Notes: a model not told the origin generated them from the letters alone. 64,000 nucleotides of DNA from Pelobates cultripes (GCA_933207985.1 OW240917.1:124955829-125019828); one strand, 5' to 3'. Counted from the stretch's first letter, positions 57,701-59,820 are shown. Program-made: numbers and translations.

Positions 57701-58737
57701 ATATTTAGGGCTTCTGATGTTAGTGTTTACATGTTTTATTCCACCCTATATTACACATTATATATAGTGTTATTCCTGTATAATTTTCTGCTTGTTATTG
57801 TTTGTCTAGTTACACAGTAACACATTTTTTTTTGTTATTTTGTGCAGTGAAAACCTTTTTAATTTTAATGTTCTTGTACAGTTTACCCAATTTAAATTTT
57901 TTTTATAATATATTTGAATAACTATACTCTTCCAACAAGAAAAGTAGTTTCAAATTATGCTTCTGTTGCTCTGTGACATAGTTCAAACAGAACATGGAAG
58001 TCTTCATAATATTCTGAAGTGGGGTGGCTATTCTAAAAATGAATGAGAATCCCTGCAAGCTGATTTTTGTTTAGGTCTATTTTAATAAGATAGTTCTAGG
58101 AAATGTTTTAACGTACTTTTGATTGATGTGCACTATTTCATGGATACTACATGGCATTGACCAGTTTTTCATATATCCTGACTCGGCAGGTTTTGGTAAC
58201 ATTGGCAAGGTGGTATTTCTACTAGGCTATCATGCTATCGGCGTGGCTCTAGAGCTGAACCCAAGCATCAAAGGGGTTGTATTGGAGACCTAAAGTCTCC
58301 CTGACTGAACATTTTTATTAATTGAACCTATCTCTGGTTAATGCCTTGCAGCAATTATCTGAGAAATGAAAAAAGTAGTGAGTTAAGCAAACTATGATCT
58401 GCTTTGCTGATCTCTGAAATAAGAGTAAAGCATGAGTTTTTCTAGCTCCTTTGAGCCATTTCATACAAATGTAAGTTTATGCTGTCATAACACTTTTACC
58501 TGTTTACACTTCTATTTTAGACTCATTTCATGGACAGGGAGAAAAATTGATCCAGTGGGAGTTGATTATATTCTTCAAAAGTTAGGATTTCACCATGCCA
58601 GGACCACTATACCAAAATGGCTTCAGCGTGGAGTGATGGACCCATTGGATAAGGTTTTGTCTGTCCTTATCAAGAAACTTGGTTCTGCTTTGCAGGATGA
58701 AAAAGAAAAAAAAGGAAAGGACAAAGAAGAGCACTGA
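1147..58737 (+). CDS. BLTP1: BLTP1 (KIAA1109), C-terminal 37 coding exons; bridge-like lipid transfer protein
   Basis: Seen: 37 exons with GT-AG boundaries join into one open frame of about 6,610 coding bases (about 2,202 codons plus TGA). All intron phases are compatible. The translation matches what I know of vertebrate KIAA1109/BLTP1 almost continuously, and the C-terminus ends in [11 protein letters not shown]. Known of the family: BLTP1/Tweek is a giant ER-anchored rod with a lipid-binding groove that supports bulk phospholipid transfer at membrane contacts, and it is linked to synaptic vesicle endocytosis and to Alkuraya-Kucinskas syndrome in humans. The N-terminal transmembrane anchor and first groove repeats are not in the window. 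The part present includes long Ser-rich, low-complexity linkers (exons 17-20, 24 and 27) and the conserved FSA_C region (last exons). Introns carry nearly all the repeats described below. No frameshift or premature stop was found, so the gene looks functional. The promoter is not visible. The span given covers introns; exons are listed separately. Confidence 0.97.
2113..2351 (+). CDS. BLTP1: BLTP1 exon 2 of window
   Basis: The acceptor TTTACAG precedes 2113 and the donor GTAATA begins at 2352. It encodes [20 protein letters not shown] and, later, [20 protein letters not shown], both highly conserved in vertebrate BLTP1. It leaves one base of a Gly codon for the next exon. The first few residues (VVPPP) differ from the mammalian form I remember. 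Confidence 0.95.
2692..2936 (+). CDS. BLTP1: BLTP1 exon 3 of window
   Basis: The acceptor is TTATAG and the donor GTAACC at 2937. It encodes [20 protein letters not shown] and ends GNYLRCVAE in phase 0. The sequence is groove-repeat type, with alternating hydrophobic beta-strand character. Confidence 0.96.
3021..3126 (+). CDS. BLTP1: BLTP1 exon 4 of window
   Basis: The acceptor is TTTTTTAG and the donor GTTTGA at 3127. It encodes [20 protein letters not shown] and ends QKVS plus one base. A 3.75-kb intron holding an L1 relic follows. Confidence 0.96.
3148..5040 (-). mobile_element. L1/Tx1-like ORF1-only retroelement relic (antisense in intron)
   Basis: Read on the minus strand, this block starts near 5036 with a segment containing [17 protein letters not shown] at about 4800, then [12 protein letters not shown]. 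It continues through several frames with [10 protein letters not shown] near 4480 and [16 protein letters not shown] residues near 4300, and ends in A-rich sequence (a T-rich stretch on + at 3152-3190). The order matches L1/Tx1-type ORF1 proteins: a charged N-terminus, an RRN..VRG-like RRM, then a C-terminal domain with an APRD-like motif. Frameshifts and stops show it is dead. From the ORF1 end (about 3900) it runs through only about 740 bp to the A-rich tail, with no ORF2. It is the same family as the copy at 55491-57047 (shared MNIGE/DL motif). No clear target duplication was found, so the edges are approximate. Confidence 0.7.
5041..6880. other. Remainder of intron 4, no gene seen
   Basis: AT-rich intron. 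It has a short (ATT)n patch near 6388-6405 and a short MITE-like piece near 6625-6680 (TTAATTCACTAAACAGTGAATTG). No conserved reading frame is visible. Confidence 0.5.
6881..6978 (+). CDS. BLTP1: BLTP1 exon 5 of window
   Basis: The acceptor is TATTTTCAG and the donor GTGAAT at 6979. It encodes [20 protein letters not shown], then [12 protein letters not shown], ending in phase 0. Confidence 0.96.
7312..7500 (+). CDS. BLTP1: BLTP1 exon 6 of window
   Basis: The acceptor is TTTCCAG and the donor GTTTGG at 7501. It is 63 codons, phase 0 at both ends. It encodes [20 protein letters not shown] and ends [11 protein letters not shown] short insertion-prone Ser run ([10 protein letters not shown]) corresponds to a variable spot in the family. 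Confidence 0.96.
7501..8626. other. Intron 6, no gene seen
   Basis: AT-rich sequence with a T-run at 7818-7832 and a TTTATTTATTTATTTT patch around 7965-7994. Nothing gene-like is visible. Confidence 0.5.
8627..8795 (+). CDS. BLTP1: BLTP1 exon 7 of window
   Basis: The acceptor is TTAAAG and the donor GTAAGA at 8796. It encodes [20 protein letters not shown] and ends AQPVAFDR plus one base of Ala. Confidence 0.96.
9185..9437. repeat. Possible T2-like MITE
   Basis: TTAA at 9181-9184 is followed by AGGAGCACTCCACTG, and the right side ends AGTGTCCCT followed by GTTA. These resemble the AGGRR ends and TTAA target of the T2/Kolobok MITEs elsewhere in the window, but the right target site is degenerate. 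A (TA)n patch lies at 9209-9219. Confidence 0.4.
9698..11008 (+). pseudogene. CR1-like LINE reverse transcriptase fragment
   Basis: Conceptual reading gives classic CR1/jockey-clade RT motifs: [20 protein letters not shown] near 9800, then [14 protein letters not shown], then [10 protein letters not shown] near 10050, then FADDTK at about 10300 (the catalytic YADD-type box). The C-terminal tail reads [15 protein letters not shown] and [15 protein letters not shown] near 10620-10720, then [17 protein letters not shown] and WNSLPAEVV. It is disabled: a TAG follows GVP (near 10222), with further stops and frameshifts, and the endonuclease part is missing. It looks like a 5'-truncated copy inside the hAT-like element. 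Confidence 0.85.
11017..11520. mobile_element. T2-like MITE, rearranged copy
   Basis: It starts AGGACCACTATAGTGCC and later has the inverted form GGCACTATAGTGCC near 11360. It shares long stretches with the MITE at 25138-25593 (TTTTTCCAGCGCTGGGCGG, the GCGCGCATTCAGCC region, and ACCCATTCATAAACATAGCA). Compared with that copy, the left and inner palindromes are in a different order, so one copy has been rearranged. The right edge runs into a minisatellite and is uncertain. Confidence 0.6.
11516..12100. repeat. GC-rich minisatellites
   Basis: About ten tandem copies of a 20-23-bp unit of the type CTGCTCTCCCCTCTTGTCCC run from 11516 to about 11735. They are followed by degenerate units of the type TGGTCTCTCCTCCCCTGTCC to about 12100. 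Long open frames across them on both strands come from the repeat. Confidence 0.85.
12782..12993 (+). CDS. BLTP1: BLTP1 exon 8 of window
   Basis: The acceptor is TTTACCAG and the donor GTAATA at 12994. It encodes [20 protein letters not shown] and ends CLPITNTLQ in phase 0. A 4-kb repeat-filled intron precedes it. Confidence 0.96.
13195..14262. mobile_element. Unclassified GC-rich mobile-element-like block
   Basis: This stretch (13204-14120) is far richer in GC and CpG than the surrounding intron and carries several overlapping open frames on both strands, none with a recognised domain. A minus-strand reading near 13716-13620 begins [20 protein letters not shown], which looks like retroelement 5' region or ORF1 N-terminus, but I cannot place it. 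The right side (14140-14262) is AT-rich and ends in AATAAAGGTT-like sequence. No terminal repeats or target duplication were identified. Confidence 0.35.
14813..15011 (+). CDS. BLTP1: BLTP1 exon 9 of window
   Basis: The acceptor is TTTCCCAG and the donor GTAAAT at 15012. It encodes [20 protein letters not shown] and ends DLVMNA plus one base of Cys. Confidence 0.95.
15012..16073. other. Intron 9, no gene seen
   Basis: AT-rich intron with an A-tract at 15496-15520 and T-rich tracts near 15115-15140. Nothing else is recognised. Confidence 0.5.
16074..16133 (+). CDS. BLTP1: BLTP1 exon 10 of window (60-nt microexon)
   Basis: The acceptor is CTATCAG and the donor GTAGGA at 16134. It encodes [19 protein letters not shown]. 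It is the smallest exon in the series, 60 nt, with phase 1 on both sides, so skipping it would keep the frame. Confidence 0.93.
16314..16540 (+). CDS. BLTP1: BLTP1 exon 11 of window
   Basis: The acceptor is TTTAACAG and the donor GTAAGT at 16541. It encodes [20 protein letters not shown], then the acidic stretch [20 protein letters not shown], and ends PTVHA in phase 0. Confidence 0.96.
16541..17306. other. Start of intron 11, no gene seen
   Basis: AT-rich. It contains an almost perfect 24-nt palindrome (TCTGTGCAACATTTGTTGCA and on) around 16979-17002, within sequence resembling decayed MITE remnants. No coding potential is recognised. Confidence 0.45.
17307..18163. mobile_element. Nonautonomous DNA transposon with matched terminal inverted repeats
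   Basis: The left end TACCGTATATACTTGAGT (17307) is the exact reverse complement of the right end ACTCAAGTATATACGGTA (ending 18163). Subterminal repeats ACTCGACTTATACTCGAGTC (left) and CTTATACTCGAGTC...TCGACTTATA (right) also pair. The left subterminal region folds into a short hairpin (TTTTTCAGCACA / TGTGCTGAAAAA). The interior has a GC-rich module with CTCGCGAG and CCACTGGACCACCAGGGAA, then an AT-rich low-complexity tract (17776-17893) and CACACA minisatellite (17920-17985). There is no transposase and the target duplication is unclear. Confidence 0.75.
18229..19233 (+). pseudogene. L2-like LINE relic, 3' part
   Basis: A reading near 18400 gives [16 protein letters not shown], the RT motif-A region of L2-type LINEs. 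The C-terminal part at 18545-18930 gives [40 protein letters not shown] and [13 protein letters not shown], typical of L2 ends. An internal deletion removes the RT core with the FADD box. The noncoding 3' end has AGACTGTAAGCTCGTTTGAG and TTGGCGCTATATAAAT with a short AATAAT tail, the usual L2 3' terminus. Confidence 0.85.
19234..20486. other. End of intron 11, no gene seen
   Basis: AT-rich. There is an A-run at 20072-20088 and low-complexity TG/TA-rich sequence at about 20245-20345. No coding potential is recognised until exon 12. Confidence 0.5.
20487..20687 (+). CDS. BLTP1: BLTP1 exon 12 of window (symmetric, possible cassette exon)
   Basis: The acceptor is CGTTTAG and the donor GTATGT at 20688. 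It is 201 nt, exactly 67 codons, phase 0 at both ends. It encodes [20 protein letters not shown], then [16 protein letters not shown], and ends SRSRSWAN. The frame is open and the splice sites are good. Exon 11 could splice straight to exon 13 without a frame change, so it may be alternatively included. I am less sure of the mammalian counterpart than for its neighbours. Confidence 0.88.
20961..21091 (+). CDS. BLTP1: BLTP1 exon 13 of window
   Basis: The acceptor is TTGTCTAG and the donor GTAAGT at 21092. It encodes [20 protein letters not shown] and ends [16 protein letters not shown] plus two bases of Lys. It is basic and helical in character. Confidence 0.95.
21352..21475 (+). CDS. BLTP1: BLTP1 exon 14 of window
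   Basis: The acceptor is TTTTTAAAG and the donor GTGAGT at 21476. It encodes [20 protein letters not shown] and ends [11 protein letters not shown] in phase 0. The start continues the helical, coiled-coil-like segment from exon 13. Confidence 0.96.
21562..21671 (+). CDS. BLTP1: BLTP1 exon 15 of window
   Basis: The acceptor is TTCTATAG and the donor GTAGTG at 21672. It encodes [20 protein letters not shown] and ends [10 protein letters not shown] plus two bases. It is a basic linker. Confidence 0.95.
22485..23536. repeat. T2-like MITE pair or decayed long MITE
   Basis: The left side has TTAA then TAGAACACTCTAAGCACC at about 22480. The right side has GGTACCTATAGTGTCCCT at about 23519-23536, the imperfect reverse complement. 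The piece at about 23476-23536 also carries its own short inverted repeat (CAGACCACTTCC / GAAGTGGTCTG). This could be one long element or two decayed ones. The middle holds no gene. Confidence 0.4.
24038..24128 (+). CDS. BLTP1: BLTP1 exon 16 of window
   Basis: The acceptor is CCCGTATAG and the donor GTAAGC at 24129. It encodes [20 protein letters not shown], then [10 protein letters not shown], in phase 0. A 5.2-kb intron, the longest in the window, follows. Confidence 0.95.
25138..25593. mobile_element. T2-like MITE
   Basis: TTAA at 25134-25137 is followed by AGGACCACTATAGTGCC. The right end is GGTGCCTAGAGTGGTCCT, an imperfect inverted repeat, followed by TTAC. Two perfect palindromes sit near the left end (AGTGCCAGGAAAAC / GTTTTCCTGGCACT and CCCTGAGGGTG / CACCCTCAGGG). 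It is closely related to the copy at 11017. Confidence 0.75.
25721..26198. mobile_element. T2/Kolobok-type MITE with intact TTAA duplication
   Basis: TTAA lies at 25717-25720 and 26199-26202. The ends AGGAACACTATAGTCACC and GGTGACTATAGTGTCCCT are inverted repeats with one mismatch. The interior is also largely palindromic (GGAGTTAAATCACTTTG near the left, CAAAGGGATTTAACTCC near the right). The TTAA target and AGGRR ends are the signature of the Xenopus T2 family. There is no coding capacity. Confidence 0.88.
26586..26972. mobile_element. MITE with CGTATTCGCTCAAATCTAATGC-type ends
   Basis: The left end TCGTATTCGCTCAAATC (26588) and the reverse complement of the right end, CTGTATTTACGCAAATC, form an imperfect inverted repeat of about 25 bp (20 matches). 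Inner CGAATCTAATGTG motifs repeat. The interior is unusually rich in CpG for this intron. It is preceded by a (TA)n run at 26551-26571, where it may have inserted. No family is assigned. Confidence 0.55.
26973..28072. other. Intron 16 interior, no gene seen
   Basis: AT-rich unique-looking sequence. I see no conserved frame, RNA gene or clear repeat. Confidence 0.45.
28073..28231. repeat. Short palindromic MITE
   Basis: The left end CAGTGTTATTTACTAAAGT and the right end, reverse-complemented, CAGGGTTATTTAGTAAAGT form an inverted repeat. The inner parts (CCAGTTTCCAGTTTGGCTAA and AATTCACTTTAAATC) match half-copies elsewhere in the window, such as 14519-14591. Confidence 0.6.
28232..29332. other. 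End of intron 16, no gene seen
   Basis: It has decayed MITE-like stretches to about 28600 and T-runs at 28761-28778 and 28878-28889. No gene is recognised before exon 17. Confidence 0.45.
29333..29577 (+). CDS. BLTP1: BLTP1 exon 17 of window
   Basis: The acceptor is TTTAAATAG and the donor GTAAGT at 29578. It encodes [20 protein letters not shown], then Ser-rich sequence ([16 protein letters not shown]), and ends in an acidic/basic run [17 protein letters not shown] plus two bases. It is probably a disordered linker. Confidence 0.95.
30011..32502. repeat. Three tandem copies of an ~830-bp unit
   Basis: Each unit begins CTAGAAAAGCTACAATTTCT (30011, 30840, 31671; spacing 829 and 831) and ends GGTGGCAAATTTTGCTATAA followed by an (ATA)n or (AAG/TAA) tract. 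The copies are nearly identical, differing by scattered substitutions and one-base indels. The same 76-codon open frame recurs in each (30081, 30910, 31741), but only because the DNA is conserved. The unit is CpG-rich near its 3' part (ACGACGATATTCCGTGAACC). No terminal inverted repeats, RT or transposase are visible, and the family is not recognised. Confidence 0.9.
32503..32770. repeat. Five-copy hairpin minisatellite
   Basis: The unit GTGAGATAACATTAAGTGGT...CACTTAAT starts at 32510, 32575, 32624, 32676 and 32728, separated by TA/ATA-rich spacers (49-65 bp apart). Each unit holds an inverted repeat ATTAAGTGGTCTTGC-TAT-GCAAGAACACTTAAT (one mismatch in 15). It follows directly on the 830-bp array. 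Confidence 0.9.
33143..33358 (+). CDS. BLTP1: BLTP1 exon 18 of window
   Basis: The acceptor is CCTGCAG and the donor GTATGG at 33359. It encodes [20 protein letters not shown], then [20 protein letters not shown], ending in the DDISLRR region. The conserved, beta-rich stretch indicates that the lipid groove resumes after the linker. Confidence 0.96.
33414..33912. mobile_element. T2-type MITE
   Basis: TTAA lies at 33410-33413 and 33913-33916. The left end is AGGAACACAATAC and the right end GGTGACTATAGTGTCCCT. The left terminal repeat is more decayed than in the 25721 copy. A short palindromic fragment (ACTCTGAGCACCAAAACCAC...) lies immediately to its right, at 33920-33979. Confidence 0.75.
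34061..34241 (+). CDS. BLTP1: BLTP1 exon 19 of window
   Basis: The acceptor is ATGAACAG and the donor GTAAAA at 34242. It encodes [20 protein letters not shown], then [10 protein letters not shown], and ends [11 protein letters not shown] in phase 0. The SKKKKF basic patch is conserved in the family. Confidence 0.96.
34555..34786. mobile_element. Short TTAA-flanked MITE
   Basis: TTAA lies at 34551-34554 and 34787-34790. The ends AGGGACATTCATCACT and AGTGATGTATGTCCCT are inverted repeats with one mismatch. At 232 bp it is a distinct subfamily from the 25721 type. Confidence 0.85.
35367..35556 (+). CDS. BLTP1: BLTP1 exon 20 of window
   Basis: The acceptor is AATACAG and the donor GTACTT at 35557. 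It encodes [20 protein letters not shown], then [16 protein letters not shown], followed by a Pro/Ser-rich variable part ([19 protein letters not shown]). The variable part differs from mammals more than the flanks do. Confidence 0.94.
35557..36229. other. Start of intron 20, no gene seen
   Basis: AT-rich to about 35870, then C-rich sequence (CACACCCA, CAGCTTGCATTTCACCC, CCCAGCTTCC) leading into the repeats at 36230. No gene is recognised. Confidence 0.45.
36230..36600. repeat. Degenerate G-rich minisatellite
   Basis: There are repeated pieces of the type AGGGACTGTAGTGGGG and TTAATTGAAGTGTTAGGGG, every 30-45 bp. The + strand is strongly G-rich here, while the neighbouring repeat at 36690 is C-rich. 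Confidence 0.7.
36690..37830. repeat. CCAGTTCATCCCTC(T/C)CAGCCATACCC minisatellite
   Basis: About 40 degenerate copies of a 24-29-bp C-rich unit (core CAGTTCATCCCTCCCAGCC). Some units are nearly identical (36730-36840), others diverged. The frame 36604-37800 stays open for 398 codons (HPSQPYPPV repeats) because the unit lacks stops. It has no start context, splice sites or relation to BLTP1, so I do not call it a gene. Confidence 0.92.
37831..38753. other. End of intron 20, no gene seen
   Basis: Pyrimidine-rich to about 38150, then ordinary AT-rich intron. No gene is recognised. Confidence 0.45.
38754..38912 (+). CDS. BLTP1: BLTP1 exon 21 of window
   Basis: The acceptor is ATTTGCAG and the donor GTAGAT at 38913. 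It encodes [20 protein letters not shown] and ends [17 protein letters not shown] plus one base. Confidence 0.96.
39080..39320. repeat. Degenerate ACACAC-type minisatellite
   Basis: Tandem pieces of the type CACACATTACATAAAGCCAG, about 25-35 bp each, sit in the intron after exon 21. The rest of that intron (39321-40366) is AT-rich and shows nothing gene-like. Confidence 0.7.
40367..40506 (+). CDS. BLTP1: BLTP1 exon 22 of window
   Basis: The acceptor is TTGAACAG and the donor GTATGC at 40507. It encodes [20 protein letters not shown], then [16 protein letters not shown], and ends [11 protein letters not shown] in phase 0. Confidence 0.96.
40672..40870 (+). CDS. BLTP1: BLTP1 exon 23 of window
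   Basis: The acceptor is TTTTTTTAG and the donor GTACAC at 40871. It encodes [20 protein letters not shown], then [17 protein letters not shown]. Its tail ([18 protein letters not shown]) is poorly conserved and probably disordered. Confidence 0.95.
41197..41777. mobile_element. T2-type MITE carrying a short inserted fragment
   Basis: TTAA precedes AGGGATACTAAAGTCATT, and the right end GGTGCCTATTGTGGCACT is followed by TTAG. The interior matches the 25721 MITE (GGAGTTAAATCACTTTTAT; CATGCAGGGAGATG; GATTTAACTCC). It is interrupted near 41358-41408 by ATTTATATAGCACCAGCAAA...GTAGCGCTGTACA, which looks like a piece of an L2-type 3' end. Confidence 0.7.
42204..42407 (+). CDS. BLTP1: BLTP1 exon 24 of window
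   Basis: The acceptor is CTTGCAG and the donor GTAGTT at 42408. It encodes [20 protein letters not shown], then a Ser run ([16 protein letters not shown]), then [20 protein letters not shown], and ends SGL plus one base. The frame continues open past the donor to 42682, but that read-through is intronic repeat. Confidence 0.96.
42506..42737. repeat. Foldback (hairpin) element, ~230 bp
   Basis: It is nearly palindromic end to end: left ATTGAAAAAGAGATGCA pairs exactly with right TGCATCTCTTTTTCAAT, and the arms meet at CCTCAAGATC / CAGGTCTTGAGG near 42610-42633. Arm identity is high with a few mismatches. It is followed at once by (TA)n at 42735-42767, the probable target site. Confidence 0.88.
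43620..45490 (-). pseudogene. Probable L1-like ORF2 3'-end relic
   Basis: On the minus strand at about 45271-45185 the frame reads [18 protein letters not shown], then [10 protein letters not shown], which matches the conserved GGLGLPN..YY motif near the end of L1 ORF2. Further pieces in shifting frames run down to about 44400, followed by AT-rich sequence to a T-rich edge near 43632 that could be the A-tail. Stops are frequent. It is interrupted by a foldback element at about 44900-45087 and bordered by the Tc1 element at 45507. Confidence 0.45.
44900..45087. repeat. Foldback element, ~185 bp
   Basis: Left arm GCAGTGGTTTCCAAACCAGT and right arm ACTGGTTTGGAAACCACACT are reverse complements over about 80 bp each (CACACCTACCAGTCCAGGAT / ATCCTGGACTGGTAGGTGTG). 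The loop is an A-run at 44991-45002. It sits inside the L1-like relic. Confidence 0.88.
45507..47069 (-). mobile_element. Complete Tc1/mariner-type transposon
   Basis: The ends CAGGGAGTGCAGAATTATTA.. and ..TAATAATTCTGCACTCCCTG are perfect inverted repeats for 25 bp, flanked by TA at 45505-45506 and 47070-47071, the usual Tc1 target duplication. A second inner pair, TGTGCATAATTATTAGGCAA.. at 45696-45718 and its exact complement at 46868-46890, gives an IR/DR arrangement like that of Sleeping Beauty. It contains one uninterrupted transposase gene on the minus strand and lies antisense in a BLTP1 intron. Confidence 0.95.
45835..46851 (-). CDS. Tc1-like transposase, 338 aa, DD37E spacing
   Basis: The protein starts [20 protein letters not shown]. 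Residues about 1-60 form a helix-turn-helix DNA-binding domain ([20 protein letters not shown]), followed by a basic [12 protein letters not shown] linker and a second HTH to about residue 110. The catalytic triad is visible: D144 (LWTDEMRV), D237 (MQDNAPSH) and E275 ([11 protein letters not shown]). Thirty-seven residues separate the second D and the E, against 34 in classic Tc1, so it belongs with the DD37E/DD38E-type sister lineages. A GGGG run at 176-179 matches the Gly-rich box. Length is normal for the family and there is no stop or frameshift. It is likely recently active; activity cannot be judged from sequence alone. Confidence 0.93.
   Translation of the reverse strand: MGQKKDLTGSEKSKIVRYLAEGCSTLKIAKLLKRDHRTIKRFIQNSQQGRKKRVEKPRRKITAHELRKVKRAAATMPLATSLAIFQSCNITGVPKSTRCAILRDMAKVRKAERRPPLNKTHKLKRQDWAKKYLKTDFSKVLWTDEMRVSLDGPDGWARGWIGKGQRAPVRLRRQQGGGGVLVWAGIIKDELVGPFRVEDGVKLNSQSYCQFLEDTFFKQWYRKKSASFKKNMIFMQDNAPSHASKYSTAWLARKGIKEENLKTWPPCLPDLNPIENLWSIIKCEIYKEGKQYTSLNSVWEAVVAAARNVDGEQIKTLTESMDGRLLSVLAKKGGYIGH
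47405..47584 (+). CDS. BLTP1: BLTP1 exon 25 of window
   Basis: The acceptor is CTTGCAG and the donor GTATGG at 47585. It encodes [20 protein letters not shown], then [20 protein letters not shown], and ends DTTLINIS plus one base. The coding sequence at 47479 reads AAAGTAAGT, a perfect internal splice-donor consensus. Confidence 0.96.
47901..48038 (+). CDS. BLTP1: BLTP1 exon 26 of window
   Basis: The acceptor is TATGCTTAG and the donor GTAAGC at 48039. It encodes [20 protein letters not shown], then [20 protein letters not shown]. It is among the most conserved stretches of the gene (start of the FSA_C-type C-terminal region). Confidence 0.97.
49032..49289 (+). CDS. BLTP1: BLTP1 exon 27 of window
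   Basis: The acceptor is TGTTTTTAG and the donor GTATGC at 49290. It encodes [20 protein letters not shown] and ends [12 protein letters not shown] plus one base. It is a Ser/Pro-rich linker, moderately diverged from mammals. The intron before it (48039-49031) shows no gene or clear repeat. Confidence 0.95.
49639..49792 (+). CDS. BLTP1: BLTP1 exon 28 of window
   Basis: The acceptor is TTGTGTAG and the donor GTAAGT at 49793. It encodes [20 protein letters not shown], then [20 protein letters not shown], and ends NVMGNT plus two bases. Confidence 0.96.
50378..52130 (-). pseudogene. L2-like LINE relic, antisense
   Basis: On the minus strand, pieces of RT are readable: [11 protein letters not shown] near 51590, [20 protein letters not shown] near 51560-51500, and [15 protein letters not shown] near 51440 (from IGVPQGS.LGP). 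Further on come [18 protein letters not shown] near 51140 and [18 protein letters not shown] near 50850. The 3' end lies at the left edge (GCGCCAACACATTCTGC; an AATAATACTTTATTTAAA tail). Stops and frameshifts are common. It is the same clade as the copy at 18229. Confidence 0.82.
52410..52567 (+). CDS. BLTP1: BLTP1 exon 29 of window
   Basis: The acceptor is ATTATCAG and the donor GTAAGT at 52568. It encodes [20 protein letters not shown], then [16 protein letters not shown], and ends DVNTLEMV plus one base. Confidence 0.96.
52648..52840 (+). CDS. BLTP1: BLTP1 exon 30 of window
   Basis: The acceptor is TGTCCAG and the donor GTATGG at 52841. It encodes [20 protein letters not shown], then [20 protein letters not shown], and ends SISDK plus two bases. 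The preceding intron is only 80 bp. Confidence 0.97.
53256..53473 (+). CDS. BLTP1: BLTP1 exon 31 of window
   Basis: The acceptor is TGCCGTAG and the donor GTAAGA at 53474. It encodes [20 protein letters not shown], then [20 protein letters not shown], and ends TSREQ plus one base. Confidence 0.97.
53768..54019 (+). CDS. BLTP1: BLTP1 exon 32 of window
   Basis: The acceptor is TCCATTAG and the donor GTAAAG at 54020. It encodes [20 protein letters not shown], then [20 protein letters not shown], and ends EAQKIIEE plus one base. Confidence 0.97.
54480..54683 (+). CDS. BLTP1: BLTP1 exon 33 of window
   Basis: The acceptor is GTCCCTAG and the donor GTTTGT at 54684. It encodes [20 protein letters not shown], then [20 protein letters not shown], and ends TAMRNE plus one base. 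The introns either side (54020-54479, 54684-55159) show no gene or clear repeat. Confidence 0.97.
55160..55354 (+). CDS. BLTP1: BLTP1 exon 34 of window
   Basis: The acceptor is GGTTATAG and the donor GTATGT at 55355. It encodes [20 protein letters not shown], then [20 protein letters not shown], and ends EPTLQ plus one base. Confidence 0.97.
55491..57047 (+). mobile_element. ORF1-only L1/Tx1-like retroelement (HAL1-like) with 15-bp target duplication
   Basis: The direct repeat AAAAATGCATATCTG lies at 55476-55490 and 57048-57062. The insertion ends in an A-rich tail (AAAGAATAAAAAAATAAAA). Its 5' part reads [14 protein letters not shown] near 55580. A middle part has a coiled-coil-like stretch ([20 protein letters not shown], 55895-55960). 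The 3' part has pieces of an L1 ORF1 C-terminus in shifting frames ([18 protein letters not shown] near 56140, [17 protein letters not shown] near 56240). After that comes about 480 bp of noncoding sequence and the tail. There is no endonuclease or RT (ORF2). Frameshifts make it nonfunctional. It is the same family as the antisense copy at 3148-5040. Confidence 0.8.
57140..57274 (+). CDS. BLTP1: BLTP1 exon 35 of window
   Basis: The acceptor is CATCGCAG and the donor GTAACT at 57275. It encodes [20 protein letters not shown], then [20 protein letters not shown]. It is a conserved part of the C-terminal region. Confidence 0.97.
57523..57688 (+). CDS. BLTP1: BLTP1 exon 36 of window
   Basis: The acceptor is GCATTCAG and the donor GTATAT at 57689. 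It encodes [20 protein letters not shown] and ends [17 protein letters not shown] plus two bases. Confidence 0.97.
57689..58520. other. Last intron, no gene seen
   Basis: AT-rich intron with T-runs near 57825 and 57895. No repeat or coding sequence is recognised. Confidence 0.5.
58521..58737 (+). CDS. BLTP1: BLTP1 last coding exon and stop
   Basis: The acceptor is TCTATTTTAG. It encodes [20 protein letters not shown], then [20 protein letters not shown], and the lysine-rich tail [11 protein letters not shown] ending in TGA at 58735-58737. The C-terminus is nearly identical to other vertebrates. Confidence 0.98.
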
Positions 58738-59330
58738 ACACCTGAAAGAAACGAACAAAATGTCAACCTAGAGATCAATTACACAAAGTTACATGTGTTT
58801 CTATTTTACAGTGGAAATGTCTTAACTGTTGCTCTTGGATTTGACAGGTCTAACCCCTTTGTATTTTTATTTTATTTTTTATCGCTTCCATCCTTATGAT
58901 TTGTGTTAGGTGCATTTCTTCCTGTGATCACTCCACTGGCCCTTTTTTTTTTTTTCTTTTTTTTTTTGTAAAAATATTGTAATGTGGCATGCAGTTGCAA
59001 TCTGCACATCAGTGAGTGGACCAAGACCATTTCTTGCCTTTACAAATGGTCTGGTGTCTGAGCTGTACATTGGAAAACAAGTCTCAGGGATGAGAGCAGG
59101 TTATATAATAAGTTCCGTTTTCTGGTTTACCATGGTGCTTGCTACCATTCCAGAGTGGATAAAAGCAATGCATGATTATGTATATTTTGGTCTGCAAATA
59201 GGGTTTCTACACTGTAATATCCCCAGGGCTATTGGCATCATTACATTTTATTATGTGCAATATGTTTGTTTGTTATAACTGTAAAATATTAACTGTGAAT
59301 TTTATTTCCATTTTGGCTGTTGTTGGTCTT

Positions 59331-59336
59331 AATAAA
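59331..59336 (+). terminator. BLTP1: Proximal poly(A) signal
   Basis: AATAAA about 594 bp past the stop, followed within 35 bp by a GT/T-rich stretch (AAGTTTGTTTATT), the usual downstream element. It is the best candidate for the main cleavage site. Confidence 0.6.
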
Positions 59337-59814
59337 CTTGTTGACAATGTGAACCTGATTGAAAGTTTGTTTATTAATGGTCAGTTGCTACACTGTATTA
59401 GTTATCATTTTACAGGTTCAACACTGAAAATAGTTTTATTCAGTTATTAAATAGTTTCTTTATTCATACTTTATTTGCAGTGATTTTAAAATGCAACAAA
59501 GATAACAATTTAAGTCTTTATAAAAAAGCACGAACCATGTTGTTACATGATCAGAAATTGTAATAGGAACATGTAATTAGGATACGGCAAAACATCCCAA
59601 TTGGGAAGGAGCTGGATCGACTTAGGAGAAGGAAAAGAGGTCTACAGTGAGGTAGGTATGAGTATTGGTAATGAATATAAACAATTAGCAGATGAGGTGC
59701 AAAGTTTAACAGATATCAAATAGTTTTTGTTGCTTGTGAGCTGTTACATGATTAAAACCCATTGCCCTGTATTTTATATTTTTAACCAAATATGTGATGT
59801 TTTTGTTTTAAAGT

Positions 59815-59820
59815 AATAAA
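59815..59820 (+). terminator. BLTP1: Distal poly(A) signal candidate
   Basis: AATAAA about 1.08 kb past the stop, followed by CTCTGGGTTTTTTTTT. It could give a longer transcript. Confidence 0.5.
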
